A DNA stretch of 35,548 bases from an uncultured bacterium (lineage in GTDB: Bacteria > Verrucomicrobiota > Kiritimatiellia > CAIQIC01 > Lenti-01), in assembly GCA_902766695.1 (NCBI GenBank), contig CACXEY010000161.1, positions 1 to 35,548 on the forward strand, given 5' to 3'. How positions within the stretch are numbered: the first letter of the stretch is position 1; the number at the start of each line of letters is the position of its first letter. The notes under the pieces were generated by a model. That model was not told the DNA's origin. It worked only from the letters and a program-made list of their open reading frames with translations, and did no database searches. Positions 23,180 through 31,524 of this stretch are shown here, one piece after another. The position numbers and the translations under genes are program-made.

Positions 23180-24135
23180 GGCCGGCCGCCTCCCCGTCCG
23201 CCGCCCGTGATGACGAGCGAGCCGTCCTCCGTGCGCACGCCCGTGCGGCCGCCGCCGGGGCGCCCGGGGAAACCGGAGCTTCCGGAGGTTCCGGATCCTC
23301 CGGAACTTCCGGAGAAACCGGGCCCGGAGTCCTCGTGCCGCGGCGGTTCCGGGCGCCCTCCGCCACCGCCGTTGCGGTTCTCCTCCTCGCGCGCCGATTC
23401 GCGCTCCTCGCGGTCGAGCTCGTCCTGGGTGGTGCGGTCCTTGCGCTCCCGGCCGGGCAGGTCGGGGGCGACCTCCAGCTCGACGATGCGCTGCAAGCGT
23501 ACCGGGTCGCCGTCCTTCTCGCGCGGCTCCATCGTGAGGGACACCTTCAGCACCTTGGGCAGCGAATTCGTCTCCTCCCACTCCTGGCTCCAGGCGTCCT
23601 CCTCGAAATCGTACCACTCGCAGCTGAACCCGCGCACGTCCGGCACCACGATCCACGGGTCCACGTCCTTGCCGTCCGTCTCCTCCGAGAGGTGGGGCCA
23701 CGCACGCACCGCGAGACCCTGGCCGCCGCCGCGCGCGTGTTCGACCGTCACCGACAGCCGGTGCAGGCCGTCCTTGAGCGGCGAATCCGGCGGCAGGAAA
23801 GCCGTCCCGCTGGTGACCCAGCTGATCTCGTTCGCGGCCCGGTCCGAGTTCCCCCCGTTGTCGTCGAGCCAGAACCCGAACGCCTCCGGCTTGGACGAGA
23901 ACCACGCCGCCCCGCGCAGCGCCGCGACGAGCTGGTCCATCGCGAACTCCCCGTAATGCAGGTTTTCGAGCAAATCGTTTGCGCGGTTCCACGTGCGCGT
24001 GATGCTCCAGAACGACCCCGCCGCCATCCCCGCCACCAGCGTGAAGATCGACAGCGCCAGCAGCAGCTCCAGCAACGTGAAGCCCGCCGTGCCGGCGTGC
24101 CGGCAAACCCCAATCCTGTTCCTTCCGCTTTCCAT
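23176..24135 (-). CDS. gspJ: Type II secretion minor pseudopilin GspJ
   Basis: 319 aa. Prepilin leader cleaved before FTLLELLLALSIFTLVAG (about 19-36), then a GspJ beta domain (WNRANDLLENLHYGEFAMDQL; ISWVTSGTAFLPPDSPLKDGLHRLSVTVEH in part). The last 90 residues are unusual: a charged stretch (TTQDELDREERESAREEENRN) and a Gly/Ser/Pro-rich tail coded in part by a 9-bp tandem repeat. The core is of normal size; the tail is an extension. The start at 24135 has no strong ribosome site. Confidence 0.85.
   Translation of the reverse strand: MESGRNRIGVCRHAGTAGFTLLELLLALSIFTLVAGMAAGSFWSITRTWNRANDLLENLHYGEFAMDQLVAALRGAAWFSSKPEAFGFWLDDNGGNSDRAANEISWVTSGTAFLPPDSPLKDGLHRLSVTVEHARGGGQGLAVRAWPHLSEETDGKDVDPWIVVPDVRGFSCEWYDFEEDAWSQEWEETNSLPKVLKVSLTMEPREKDGDPVRLQRIVELEVAPDLPGRERKDRTTQDELDREERESAREEENRNGGGGGRPEPPRHEDSGPGFSGSSGGSGTSGSSGFPGRPGGGRTGVRTEDGSLVITGGGRGGGRP
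23275..23319. repeat. In-frame 9-bp tandem repeat in gspJ, 5 units
   Basis: Plus strand: GGAGCTTCC, GGAGGTTCC, GGATCCTCC, GGAACTTCC, GGAGAAACC. It codes a Gly/Ser tail. The same unit type is in the btuF-like gene (11087-11122). Confidence 0.7.
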
Positions 24136-24148
24136 CAGCTCTTCAAAC

Positions 24149-24175
24149 CCTTTGCGCCCTTTGCGTCCTTTGCGG
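24149..24175. repeat. 9-bp tandem repeat between gspI and gspJ, 3 units
   Basis: CCTTTGCGC, CCTTTGCGT, CCTTTGCGG. It fills most of the 40-nt gap, starting right at the gspI stop. Confidence 0.65.
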
Positions 24176-24646
24176 CTACAACCCCTTCGGCTTGAGCGTC
24201 CGCTTCCCGTCGACGTTTTCCGGCACGTACAAATACCGCACCGTCTCCTCCGAGCTCGTCTTCCCGCTGCCGCTCCCCCAGTACACCGTGGTCGTCACCA
24301 GGTACAGCCCGCCCATCTTCTCGTCGTCCTCGCCCTCCTCCGACGCCGCCTCGATCTTGCGCGTCCACCGCCATCCCGGCGGCCCGTCCTGGAACGACCC
24401 GCCGTCCTCGCCGACCGTGATTTCGTCCTCCAGCCGCAGCGGCTTCTCCACCTCCACCAGCGCGAGCATCGTCCGGGCGGTCTCGTAGTTGCGGGCCTGC
24501 TTGACGACACCGATGGCCTGCGACGCCGCCCCCAGCAGCGCCGCCAGCGCGGACCCCAGGATCACGATCGCCAGCAGCACCTCCACCAGCGTCATCCCGG
24601 CCCGCGCCCCGCGCCGGGGGCGTTGCGATGTACCGACACCTTTCAT
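24176..24646 (-). CDS. gspI: Type II secretion minor pseudopilin GspI
   Basis: 156 aa. Prepilin motif AGMTLVEVLLAIVILGSALAA with Glu-5 of the mature protein (about residues 17-37; the residue at +1 is Met), then a short GspI-type domain (QARNYETARTMLALVEVE). GspI starts assembly of the pseudopilus tip complex with GspJ and GspK, whose genes follow. The ATG at 24646 lies 7 nt after a TATAAG -10, with GGGGAGAG between, so it may be leaderless or have a very short leader. Confidence 0.88.
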   Translation of the reverse strand: MKGVGTSQRPRRGARAGMTLVEVLLAIVILGSALAALLGAASQAIGVVKQARNYETARTMLALVEVEKPLRLEDEITVGEDGGSFQDGPPGWRWTRKIEAASEEGEDDEKMGGLYLVTTTVYWGSGSGKTSSEETVRYLYVPENVDGKRTLKPKGL

Positions 24647-24653
24647 CTCTCCC

Positions 24654-24682
24654 CTTATACTTCCAATCCCCCCGCCGCACAA
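24654..24682 (-). promoter_or_regulatory. Promoter of the gspI-J-K operon
   Basis: Minus strand: -35 TTGTGC (24682-24677), 17-bp spacer with GGGGGG, -10 TATAAG (24659-24654, 5 of 6), 7 nt to the ATG. Confidence 0.65.
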
Positions 24683-24728
24683 TCCCCCGACCGATGGTTG
24701 CCGGAATCGGCCGGGACGGAGCTTGCAC

Positions 24729-24788
24729 GTTCATGGGCAAGGACCATGCATGAAACAAACGGGTTTTCGGATGTTTTTCCGTAATCTC
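24729..24788 (-). promoter_or_regulatory. Bipartite upstream element before gspI
   Basis: Minus strand: GAGATTAC (24788-24781) and CCATGAAC (24736-24729) with a 44-nt gap. It is the third well-preserved copy. The first box ends about 135 nt upstream of the gspI start. Confidence 0.5.
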
Positions 24789-24977
24789 AAGACATGGGAG
24801 AGAATGCCCCGCGAAAACCTTGTGCGGGTCCATCCGCGCGTCTCCGGCGCCATTCTTCGGCGTGTCCGGCCCCGGCGGGCAGGGCCTGCCCTCCCTACCC
24901 TTCCCTGCTCACGGGGATCGCAAGGATTTCGCCGGCCCCCCCTTCGGACGGGGAGGGGATTCCGGACAGGTTGCGCC

Positions 24978-25006
24978 TTGTGTTTTGCCGCGGGGCGGGG
25001 TACAAG
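24978..25006 (+). promoter_or_regulatory. Promoter of preT-preA
   Basis: -35 TTGTGT (24978-24983), 17-bp spacer with GGGG twice, -10 TACAAG (25001-25006). Initiation about 25012-25013 would give a leader of about 55 nt before preT. Nothing is recognised in 24789-24977. Confidence 0.5.
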
Positions 25007-25011
25007 GGGAC

Positions 25012-25095
25012 ATGGATCGGGTCCGCGCGGGCGCGCTCCGGAAAAGAAGCACACGGAGGATCATGCATGAAGGACAAATACACCAGCGAGCTTGA
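25012..25095 (+). other. Possible leader peptide ORF before preT
   Basis: A 27-codon frame starting with the ATG 5 nt after the -10 and ending inside preT, in another frame. The peptide is strongly basic (MDRVRAGALRKRSTRR start). It contains the preT ribosome site. It may be chance; only its position at the predicted transcript start is suggestive. Confidence 0.2.
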
Positions 25096-26293
25096 ACCCG
25101 GCTTCACGCCGGTGACCATCGGAGGGGAGGCGGCACGCTGCCTGCTCTGCCACGACGCGCCTTGTTCCAAGGCCTGTCCCGCGGGGACCGACCCGGCGAA
25201 ATTCATCCGGTCGGTCCGGTTCCGCAACTTCAAGGGCGCCGCGGAGACCATCCGCGAAAACAACGTGCTCGGCGCGGTCTGCGCACGCGTCTGCCCCCAG
25301 GAGAAGTATTGCCAGATGGGATGCTCGCGCAGCGGCATCGACCGGCCCATCGAAATCGGGCTGATCCAGCGGTACGTGACGGACATGGAGGCCGCGCTCG
25401 GGATGAAGGTCCTCGAAAAGGCCGCCCCCAACGGCAAGAAGGCCGCGGTCATCGGCGGCGGGCCCGGCGGGCTCGCGGTCGCCGCGGAGCTGCTCAAGCG
25501 GGGATGGGCGGTGGAGCTCTTCGAGAAGGACGCGAAGCTCGGCGGGTACCTGCGCTACGGCGTGCCGGAGTACCGCCTGCCGTCCAAGGTGCTGGACCTG
25601 GAAATCCAGCGCATCCTCGACCTCGGGCTCGTGGCGCACACGGGCGTGGAGGTCGGCAAGGATGTCACGGTCGACGGGCTCAAGGGCCAATTCGACGCGG
25701 TGGTGCTGGCGATCGGCCTCTCGGCCGGGAAGTGGCTGCCGATGTTCGAGGGGAATCCGGCGGTGGAGACGGCGGTGTCGTTCCTGCGCCGCGCGAAGGA
25801 CGCCGGCGGGGAGATCGACATCCCGGCGAATGTGCTGGTGGTCGGCGGCGGCGACGTCTCGATGGATGTCTGCACGACGCTCAAGCTGCTCGGCGCGAAG
25901 AACGTGACGGCGGTCGTGTACGAGGAGCTCTGCGAGTTCAAGGCCAGCCGCAAGGAGCTCGCCGGGGCGCGCGAGGCCGGCGTGTCGATCCACGACGGCT
26001 ACGTGCCCACCGCGGTCGACGGCAACAAGGTCACGTTCCGCCACCGCAAGATCGACGCGGAACTCTCCTACACCGCCGACAGGATCATCCTCGCCATCGG
26101 CCAGGAGGTCGCCGCGGGCGGGCTCGGGCTCGCGTTCGGGCGCAACCGGATCGGGGACGAATCCCTGAAGGCCGGGGACAAGTTGTACGTCGTCGGCGAC
26201 GTCTCGGCGGACCCGGAGAAAACCGTGGTCGGCGCGGTCGCGGGAGCGAAGCGCGCGGCGGCCCTCATCGACGAAGAGCTGGGAGGAAAGTGA
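25067..26293 (+). CDS. preT: NAD-dependent dihydropyrimidine dehydrogenase subunit PreT
   Basis: 408 aa. N-terminal iron-sulfur domain with [14 protein letters not shown] and [15 protein letters not shown] (about 25-100), then a flavin/NAD(P)-binding reductase domain: [17 protein letters not shown] (about 130), [19 protein letters not shown] (about 262) and a C-terminal [19 protein letters not shown]. It feeds NADH electrons to PreA for reduction of uracil and thymine. The ATG at 25067 has GGAGG 9 nt upstream. The stop is one base before preA. Confidence 0.93.
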   Translation: MKDKYTSELEPGFTPVTIGGEAARCLLCHDAPCSKACPAGTDPAKFIRSVRFRNFKGAAETIRENNVLGAVCARVCPQEKYCQMGCSRSGIDRPIEIGLIQRYVTDMEAALGMKVLEKAAPNGKKAAVIGGGPGGLAVAAELLKRGWAVELFEKDAKLGGYLRYGVPEYRLPSKVLDLEIQRILDLGLVAHTGVEVGKDVTVDGLKGQFDAVVLAIGLSAGKWLPMFEGNPAVETAVSFLRRAKDAGGEIDIPANVLVVGGGDVSMDVCTTLKLLGAKNVTAVVYEELCEFKASRKELAGAREAGVSIHDGYVPTAVDGNKVTFRHRKIDAELSYTADRIILAIGQEVAAGGLGLAFGRNRIGDESLKAGDKLYVVGDVSADPEKTVVGAVAGAKRAAALIDEELGGK

Positions 26294-26294
26294 G

Positions 26295-27542
26295 ATGATC
26301 AAGAAAGATTTGTCCGTCGAGTTCCTGGGGGTGCATTTCGAGAACCCCTTCTGCCTGTCGTCCTCGCCGGTCGGCAACTGCTACGAGATGTGCAAGAAGG
26401 CCTACGACACCGGCTTCGGCGGCGTGGTCTTCAAGACCATCGGCCCCAAGAGCTACTTCATCGACGAGGTCTCCCCCCGCTTCGACAAGCTCGACAAGGA
26501 ATGCACGCCCTTCGTCGGCTTCAAGAACATGGAGCAGATCGCCGAGCATCCGCTCGAGCAGAACCTCGCCGACATCCGGCGCCTCAAGGCCGAGTATCCC
26601 GGCAAGGTCCTCATCGCCTCCATCATGGGCAACGACGAAGCCACCTGGGAAGAACTCGCCCGCCTCGCCGAAGAAGCCGGCGCCGACATGCTCGAGCTCA
26701 ACTTCTCGTGCCCGCAGATGACGTCCCACGCCATGGGCTCCGACGTCGGGTCCAACCCGGACCTGTGCCGCAAGTACTGCGCGGCCGTCAAGCGCGGCTC
26801 CAAGCTGCCCGTCCTCGCCAAGATGACCCCCAACATCACCGACATGGTGCCCGTCGCCATCGCCTCCCTCGAAGGCGGCGCCGACGGCATCGCGGCCATC
26901 AACACCATCAAGTCCGTCTGCAACGTCGATCTCGCCCGCGAAATCGGCATGCCGATCGTCGACGGCAAGTCCTCCATCTCCGGCTACTCCGGCAAGGCCG
27001 TCAAGCCGGTCGCCCTGCGGTTCATCCAGCAGATGCGCGCCGACCCGCGGCTCAAGGACCTGGCGATCTCCGGCATCGGCGGCATCGAGACGTGGGAAGA
27101 CGCGGCGGAGTTCATCCTGCTGGGCGCCACGACCCTGCAGATGACGACCTCCGTCATGCAGTACGGCTACCGGGTCGTCGAGGACCTCAAGAACGGCCTG
27201 ATGCACTTCATGGCCGAGAAGGGCGTCGACCGCCTGCAGGACCTCGTCGGGCGGGCCACCGCCAACATCATCCCGGCGGAGGAACTCAACCGCGACTACA
27301 TCGTCTATCCCGAGATCGACTCCGACGCGTGCGTCGGCTGCGGCCGCTGCTACATCAGCTGCTACGACGGCGCGCACCAGGCCATGAAGTGGGACGAGGC
27401 GGACCGCCGCCCCTTCTGCGACCACGAGAAGTGCGTCGGCTGCCACCTCTGCGCCCTGGTCTGCCCCGTCGGCGCCATCTCCAAGGGCGAGATCGAGATC
27501 AAGCCCGGCCGCTCCACCAAGGCGGAGAACGTGAAGGTCTAG
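26295..27542 (+). CDS. preA: NAD-dependent dihydropyrimidine dehydrogenase subunit PreA
   Basis: 415 aa. FMN-binding TIM barrel of the dihydroorotate dehydrogenase type (about 1-330) with NPFCLSSSP, the active-site Cys in [15 protein letters not shown], and [15 protein letters not shown]. Two [4Fe-4S] clusters at the C-terminus: [11 protein letters not shown] and [12 protein letters not shown]. It reduces uracil/thymine to the dihydro form in the cytoplasm with PreT. No dihydropyrimidinase or beta-ureidopropionase gene is in the window, so the rest of the pathway, if present, is elsewhere. AGGA precedes the ATG. Confidence 0.95.
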   Translation: MIKKDLSVEFLGVHFENPFCLSSSPVGNCYEMCKKAYDTGFGGVVFKTIGPKSYFIDEVSPRFDKLDKECTPFVGFKNMEQIAEHPLEQNLADIRRLKAEYPGKVLIASIMGNDEATWEELARLAEEAGADMLELNFSCPQMTSHAMGSDVGSNPDLCRKYCAAVKRGSKLPVLAKMTPNITDMVPVAIASLEGGADGIAAINTIKSVCNVDLAREIGMPIVDGKSSISGYSGKAVKPVALRFIQQMRADPRLKDLAISGIGGIETWEDAAEFILLGATTLQMTTSVMQYGYRVVEDLKNGLMHFMAEKGVDRLQDLVGRATANIIPAEELNRDYIVYPEIDSDACVGCGRCYISCYDGAHQAMKWDEADRRPFCDHEKCVGCHLCALVCPVGAISKGEIEIKPGRSTKAENVKV

Positions 27543-27586
27543 GCCGCAACGCCAGCCGGTTCCCGCCCGGCGAACGCCCGGCGGAC

Positions 27587-27625
27587 TTCGGGGAAGTGCC
27601 GTGAAGCATGCGGCGCTTCCCCGAA
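27587..27625 (+). terminator. Hairpin downstream of preA
   Basis: Stem TTCGGGGAAGTGCCG (27587-27601) / CGGCGCTTCCCCGAA (27611-27625), 15 bp with one G-T pair and a 9-nt loop, 44 nt after preA. No long U-tract follows. A second small hairpin, CCCGCTCT/AGAGCGGG, is at 27641-27659. Confidence 0.5.
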
Positions 27626-27672
27626 TTGTCCATCGTGCTTCCCGCTCTTCCAGAGCGGGTCAGGAAATAGCG

Positions 27673-28010
27673 TAGCCTCAAACCGTTGTCGCATCAGCCA
27701 TTTCCACTGCAGACGCGCTTCCGCGCGACCGTGGTGGAAAAGGTGGCGGAACAAGGAAGTTGCCAGGTGACAACCGTGTGTTTTCTTGTCGGGTGCTTCC
27801 GACGGTAGGGCCCGACCTCCGGGCGGGCCGTGCGAAAGGATGGCCCATGGCGGGCCGCCCGGAGGTCGGCCTGCCGCACGGTGCCCCAGACGTTTCCCAA
27901 CCACATGGTCGCGCGGAAGCGCGACCCTCCCGGTGCGCTCTCCATGGGGAGGGACGCGCTTCTGCGCGTCCGCGGTGGGAAATGGCTGGTGAGACAATGG
28001 CTTGAAGCCA
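27673..28010. repeat. Composite palindromic repeat element between preA and the first kinase
   Basis: About 340 bp bounded by inverted copies of one sequence: 27677-27718 reads like the reverse complement of 27963-28005 (about 35 of 43 positions, both with CAGCCATTTCC). The right copy contains two adjacent hairpins, GGTCGCGC-GGAA-GCGCGACC (27907-27926) and GGACGCGC-TTCT-GCGCGTCC (27952-27971). A further long inverted repeat is inside (CCGACCTCCGGGCGG at 27812 against its complement ending 27869). A related element is at 31912-32026. No coding sequence is supported here. Confidence 0.7.
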
Positions 28011-28023
28011 CACAATTTTTGAA

Positions 28024-28041
28024 ACCGCCGCGCTAGGCGGT
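28024..28041 (-). terminator. Small hairpin around the stop of the first kinase
   Basis: Minus strand: ACCGCC / GGCGGT with the TAG stop in the 6-nt loop, then TTTC. Weak candidate. Confidence 0.3.
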
Positions 28042-31000
28042 GAAGTGCTGGAGGGCTTGGAGGAGTTCTTTGATTTTCAGGGGTTTGGTGATGTGGCCGT
28101 CCATGCCGGCGCGGAGGGATTTTTCTTTGTCTTCTTCGAAGGCGTTGGCGGAGAAGGCGATGATCTTGAGTTTGTCGCCGCCGGGAAGGGCGCGGATGGC
28201 CGCGGTGGCCTGGTAGCCGTCCATCACCGGCATCTGGACGTCCATGACGACGATGTCGTAGTAGGAGGGGCCTTTTTCGCGGATGGCGTCGAGGGCGAGT
28301 TGGCCGTTGGAGGCGGTGTCGACGGTCATGCCTTGTTCGCCAAGGAGGAGCATGCCGACTTTGAGGTTGAGGCGGCTGTCGTCGACGAGGAGGACTTTTT
28401 TGCCCTTGAGGGTCGTGAGGGGCGCGGCGGCGTCTTCGCCCGGGGCCGCGGGCTTTCCGCAGGCGCGCAGGAGGACGCGGCGGAGGTCGGAGGGGAAGAG
28501 GGGCTTGGAGATGAAGTCGGTGACGCCGGCTTCGCGGGCCTCGTTCTCGATGTCCACCCAGTCGTAGGCGGTGAGGAGGAGGTAGGTGGCGCCGGGGGGG
28601 GCGATCTTGCGCAGGTGCCGGACGGTCTCGATGCCGTTGATGTCGGGCATGACCCAGTCGACGATGTAGACGCGGAAGGGTTCGCCGATGCGGAGGGCTT
28701 CTTCGGCGCGGATGGCGGCTTCGCGCCCGGTGACGCACCATTCGCTCTGGAGGCCGGCGGCGCGGAGCATGTCGGAGATGCTCTGGCAGGAGTTGACGTC
28801 GTCGTCGACGACGAGGGCGCGCAGGCCGTGGAGTTCGGGGATGGCGGGAAGGGCGGTCTTGGCGTCGGCGACTTTGAAGGGGAGGGTGACGGTGAATTCG
28901 GTGCCTTCGCCCTTCTTGGTCTGGAGGGTGATGGTGCCGCCCATCATTTGGACGATGTTCTTGGCGATGGCCATGCCGAGGCCGGTGCCCTGGATGCCGG
29001 AGACGGTGGTGTTTTCTTCGCGGGTGAAGGGGTCGAAGATGATCTTGGCGAATTCGGGGGTCATGCCGATGCCGTTGTCCTTGCAACGGAATTCGTAGGT
29101 GGCGCGGCCGTTCTCGGCGGGGGTGGTCTGGGCGACGCGCAGGGAGATGGTGCCGCCGGGGGGGGTGTATTTGATGGAGTTGGAGAGGAGGTTGAAGAGG
29201 ACCTGGTTGAGGTGCATCTTGTCGCAGTGGACGAGTTCGTTGCGGACGCCGATGGTGTCGATGTGGAAGTTGTGCTGGCGGGACTGGATGTCGGCCTGGA
29301 CGATGTCGTGGAGGGAGTGGAGGATTTCGGCGAGGGATTCGACGTGTTCGTGGAGGGTCATCTTGCCGGACTCGATGCGGCTCATGTCGAGGACGTCGTT
29401 GATGAGGGCGAGGAGGTGTTCGGAGGATTGGGCGATGGTCTTGAGGTATTCCTTGACGTGCTCGGGTTCGGCGAGGTGGGTGGCGGCGAGGCCGGTGAAA
29501 CCGATGATGGCGTTCATGGGGGTGCGGATGTCGTGGGACATGTTGCTGAGGAAGGTGGTCTTGGCGCGGTTGGCGGACTGGGCCATGCGGAGGGCTTCTT
29601 CGAGGTCGACCTGCTTGCGTTCGAGTTGCTTGCGGAGTTCGGATTCCTGGATGCCCTGCTGTTCGATGGTTTCGGAGTATTCGGTGAGGGCCTGGTTGAT
29701 TTCTTCGAGCCGGCGGTTGCTGAGGCGGGAGCCGACGAGGGCCATGAGGAGGGCGGCGAGGATGGCGCCGGCGAGGATGGCGGCGAGGATGTGTTTGCGC
29801 AGGAGGTCGAGGAGGGAGGGGGTGTAGATGCGCCCGGCGTAGGTGTAGGCGGCTTTGTTGATGAAGTCGGGCTCGAGCATGGTCAGACCGCGGTTCATGA
29901 GCAGGAGCAGGCCGAGGTTGTCCTGGGCGAAGGCCATGTGGAATTCGAACCCCTGGCGGCCGCGCATGGAGCCGAGGAGCTGGTATTTTTCGGCCTTGAG
30001 GAGGCCGGCGGTGCGCAGGCCGTTGAGGAAGGTGCCGTCGGAGGTGCCGCCGAGGATGCCGTCGAGGCAGGCGTGGATGTCGTCGTAGTAGACGATCTGG
30101 GCGAGGGGGTGGGCGTCGCGGGTGTAGTAGTCCTGCATGAGGTTGTGGCGGTTGACGCCGATGCGCACTTCGTTGCCCTGGCCGATTTCGCGGCCGTCGA
30201 GGAAGGCGAAGTCGCAGGCGAGGGTGAGCAGGACGCGGCCGCCGACGATGCGGAAGTCGCGCCGGACGGAGCTGCTGAGGTAGGCGGGGACCATGATGTC
30301 GATTTCGCCGGATTCGACGGCCTTGTAGCCCTTGAGCTGGTCGTCGTAGCAGATGAATTCGAGCTCGACGCGGTCGTCGAGCTTGAGGCGGCGGACGATT
30401 TCGCGGATGGCGTCGATGACGGCGCCGGTGGGGCGGCCGAGGTTGTCGCGTTCGCAGAAGGGGAGGTAGTCGTCGAAGTAGCCGACGCGGAGGCGGGTGT
30501 GGGTGTCGATCCAGTCTTTTTCGTCGCGGGTGAGGTTGCGGCTGAGGACGGTGTTGGAGAAATACCGTTCCTGGAGGCGGGTGAAGTAGTAGAGGTCGTT
30601 GTTGATGACCTTTTCCATGGCGAGGTTGATGTCGTCGACGAGGTCGGGCCGGAGCTTGCTGGCGACGAGGAAGTAGGAGGAGGAGCCGATCTTGGCGACG
30701 GCGGCGAGGTCGCTCTTGGCGAGCATGCTGACTTCGAGGTCGAGGTCGATTTCGCCGGCGCGGAGGGCGTCCTCCTTTTCGGGGATGCCGTCGTATTCGA
30801 CGATGCGCAGGCGGATGTTCTTGCGCCAGGCCCACTGTTCGAGCAGGCCGATCTGGATGGTGCCGGTGGTGACGCCGACGGACTTGCCGTCGAGGGTGGC
30901 GTAGTCGTCGGGGACGATGGAGGTGTTGTCCTGGGAGGCGTAGAGGTAGTAGTACTCGAAGCCCATGGGCTCGTCGGGGAAGAGGAGGGACTTGGCGCGC

Positions 31001-31335
31001 TCCTCGGTGTAGCTGACTTCGTAGTAGACGTCGGCGTCGCCGTCCTGGAGCTGGCGGATGCCGTCGAAGAAGTTGTCGCAGGGGACGAATTCGACGTCCC
31101 ATCCGGCGTAGGTGGCGATGGTCTGGATGAAGTCGTAGGCGTAGCCGGAGACGGGCTGGCCGTTTTCGTCGACGATCATCTGGCGGTTGAATTCCTGGCA
31201 GGGGACGCGCACGGCCTTGCGGGCCTCCTTCTCGGCGGCGCGGAGGGCCCCGGGGAACAGCAGGAGCGCCGCGAGGGCGAGGAGCCCGGCGGCCCGGCGG
31301 AACGCGGACGGGGCGATGCGCGGCTTGTCGCTCAT
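28033..31335 (-). CDS. Hybrid histidine kinase with two periplasmic solute-binding domains and two receivers (kinase 1)
   Basis: 1100 aa. Signal peptide 1-33; two tandem family-3 solute-binding domains (about 42-265 and 280-510); membrane helix about 514-534; coiled coil about 540-595; HisKA with phospho-His H601 in SNMSHDIRTPMN; HATPase with N box LSNSIKY, DNGIGM (753) and GTGLGMAIAK. Receiver 1: D844/D845, acceptor D893 in VDWVMPD, K944. Receiver 2: D985/D986, acceptor D1032 in MDVQMPVMDG, K1084. All phosphorelay residues are present. It should sense a small periplasmic ligand. No HPt, DNA-binding or effector domain is in the protein or next to it, so the output is unknown. The start overlaps the stop of a 13-codon leader frame (ATGA) and has no Shine-Dalgarno. 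Confidence 0.93.
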   Translation of the reverse strand: MSDKPRIAPSAFRRAAGLLALAALLLFPGALRAAEKEARKAVRVPCQEFNRQMIVDENGQPVSGYAYDFIQTIATYAGWDVEFVPCDNFFDGIRQLQDGDADVYYEVSYTEERAKSLLFPDEPMGFEYYYLYASQDNTSIVPDDYATLDGKSVGVTTGTIQIGLLEQWAWRKNIRLRIVEYDGIPEKEDALRAGEIDLDLEVSMLAKSDLAAVAKIGSSSYFLVASKLRPDLVDDINLAMEKVINNDLYYFTRLQERYFSNTVLSRNLTRDEKDWIDTHTRLRVGYFDDYLPFCERDNLGRPTGAVIDAIREIVRRLKLDDRVELEFICYDDQLKGYKAVESGEIDIMVPAYLSSSVRRDFRIVGGRVLLTLACDFAFLDGREIGQGNEVRIGVNRHNLMQDYYTRDAHPLAQIVYYDDIHACLDGILGGTSDGTFLNGLRTAGLLKAEKYQLLGSMRGRQGFEFHMAFAQDNLGLLLLMNRGLTMLEPDFINKAAYTYAGRIYTPSLLDLLRKHILAAILAGAILAALLMALVGSRLSNRRLEEINQALTEYSETIEQQGIQESELRKQLERKQVDLEEALRMAQSANRAKTTFLSNMSHDIRTPMNAIIGFTGLAATHLAEPEHVKEYLKTIAQSSEHLLALINDVLDMSRIESGKMTLHEHVESLAEILHSLHDIVQADIQSRQHNFHIDTIGVRNELVHCDKMHLNQVLFNLLSNSIKYTPPGGTISLRVAQTTPAENGRATYEFRCKDNGIGMTPEFAKIIFDPFTREENTTVSGIQGTGLGMAIAKNIVQMMGGTITLQTKKGEGTEFTVTLPFKVADAKTALPAIPELHGLRALVVDDDVNSCQSISDMLRAAGLQSEWCVTGREAAIRAEEALRIGEPFRVYIVDWVMPDINGIETVRHLRKIAPPGATYLLLTAYDWVDIENEAREAGVTDFISKPLFPSDLRRVLLRACGKPAAPGEDAAAPLTTLKGKKVLLVDDSRLNLKVGMLLLGEQGMTVDTASNGQLALDAIREKGPSYYDIVVMDVQMPVMDGYQATAAIRALPGGDKLKIIAFSANAFEEDKEKSLRAGMDGHITKPLKIKELLQALQHFTA

Positions 31336-31373
31336 CGCCGGCCTGGGGGCGGGAATTTACGTGGGTGGAACAT
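31332..31373 (-). CDS. Candidate 13-aa leader peptide coupled to kinase 1
   Basis: Reads MFHPRKFPPPGRR and stops at TGA overlapping the kinase ATG. Its ATG is 9 nt after the -10 (TAGATT), so it would be the first start on a nearly leaderless transcript. The kinase itself has no ribosome site, so coupled reinitiation is plausible. The PPP motif is a known EF-P-dependent stall sequence. It could be chance; codon evidence is too short to judge. Confidence 0.35.
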   Translation of the reverse strand: MFHPRKFPPPGRR

Positions 31374-31382
31374 GGCGCAGGG

Positions 31383-31411
31383 AATCTACCACACCCCCCG
31401 CCGCACGGCAA
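31383..31411 (-). promoter_or_regulatory. Promoter of kinase 1
   Basis: Minus strand: -35 TTGCCG (31411-31406), 17-bp spacer with GGGGGG, -10 TAGATT (31388-31383). Confidence 0.55.
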
Positions 31412-31524
31412 CCCGAATGCGTCACGCGCCGCGGCGCGCGGAGGGGGGCGGGAGGGGAGCGGGAGGAAGGCTCACGCAGAGGCGCGGAGAGGCGGAGGCG
31501 CAGAGGGCTTGGGGGGGGGATTTT

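Noticed and set aside
24794-25066. N-terminal extension of PreT
   Set aside because: The extra residues are Arg/Pro-rich and unlike PreT; GGAGG precedes the ATG at 25067.
27673-28010. Insertion sequence with a transposase
   Set aside because: Inverted ends exist, but no open frame in the interval has any transposase feature.
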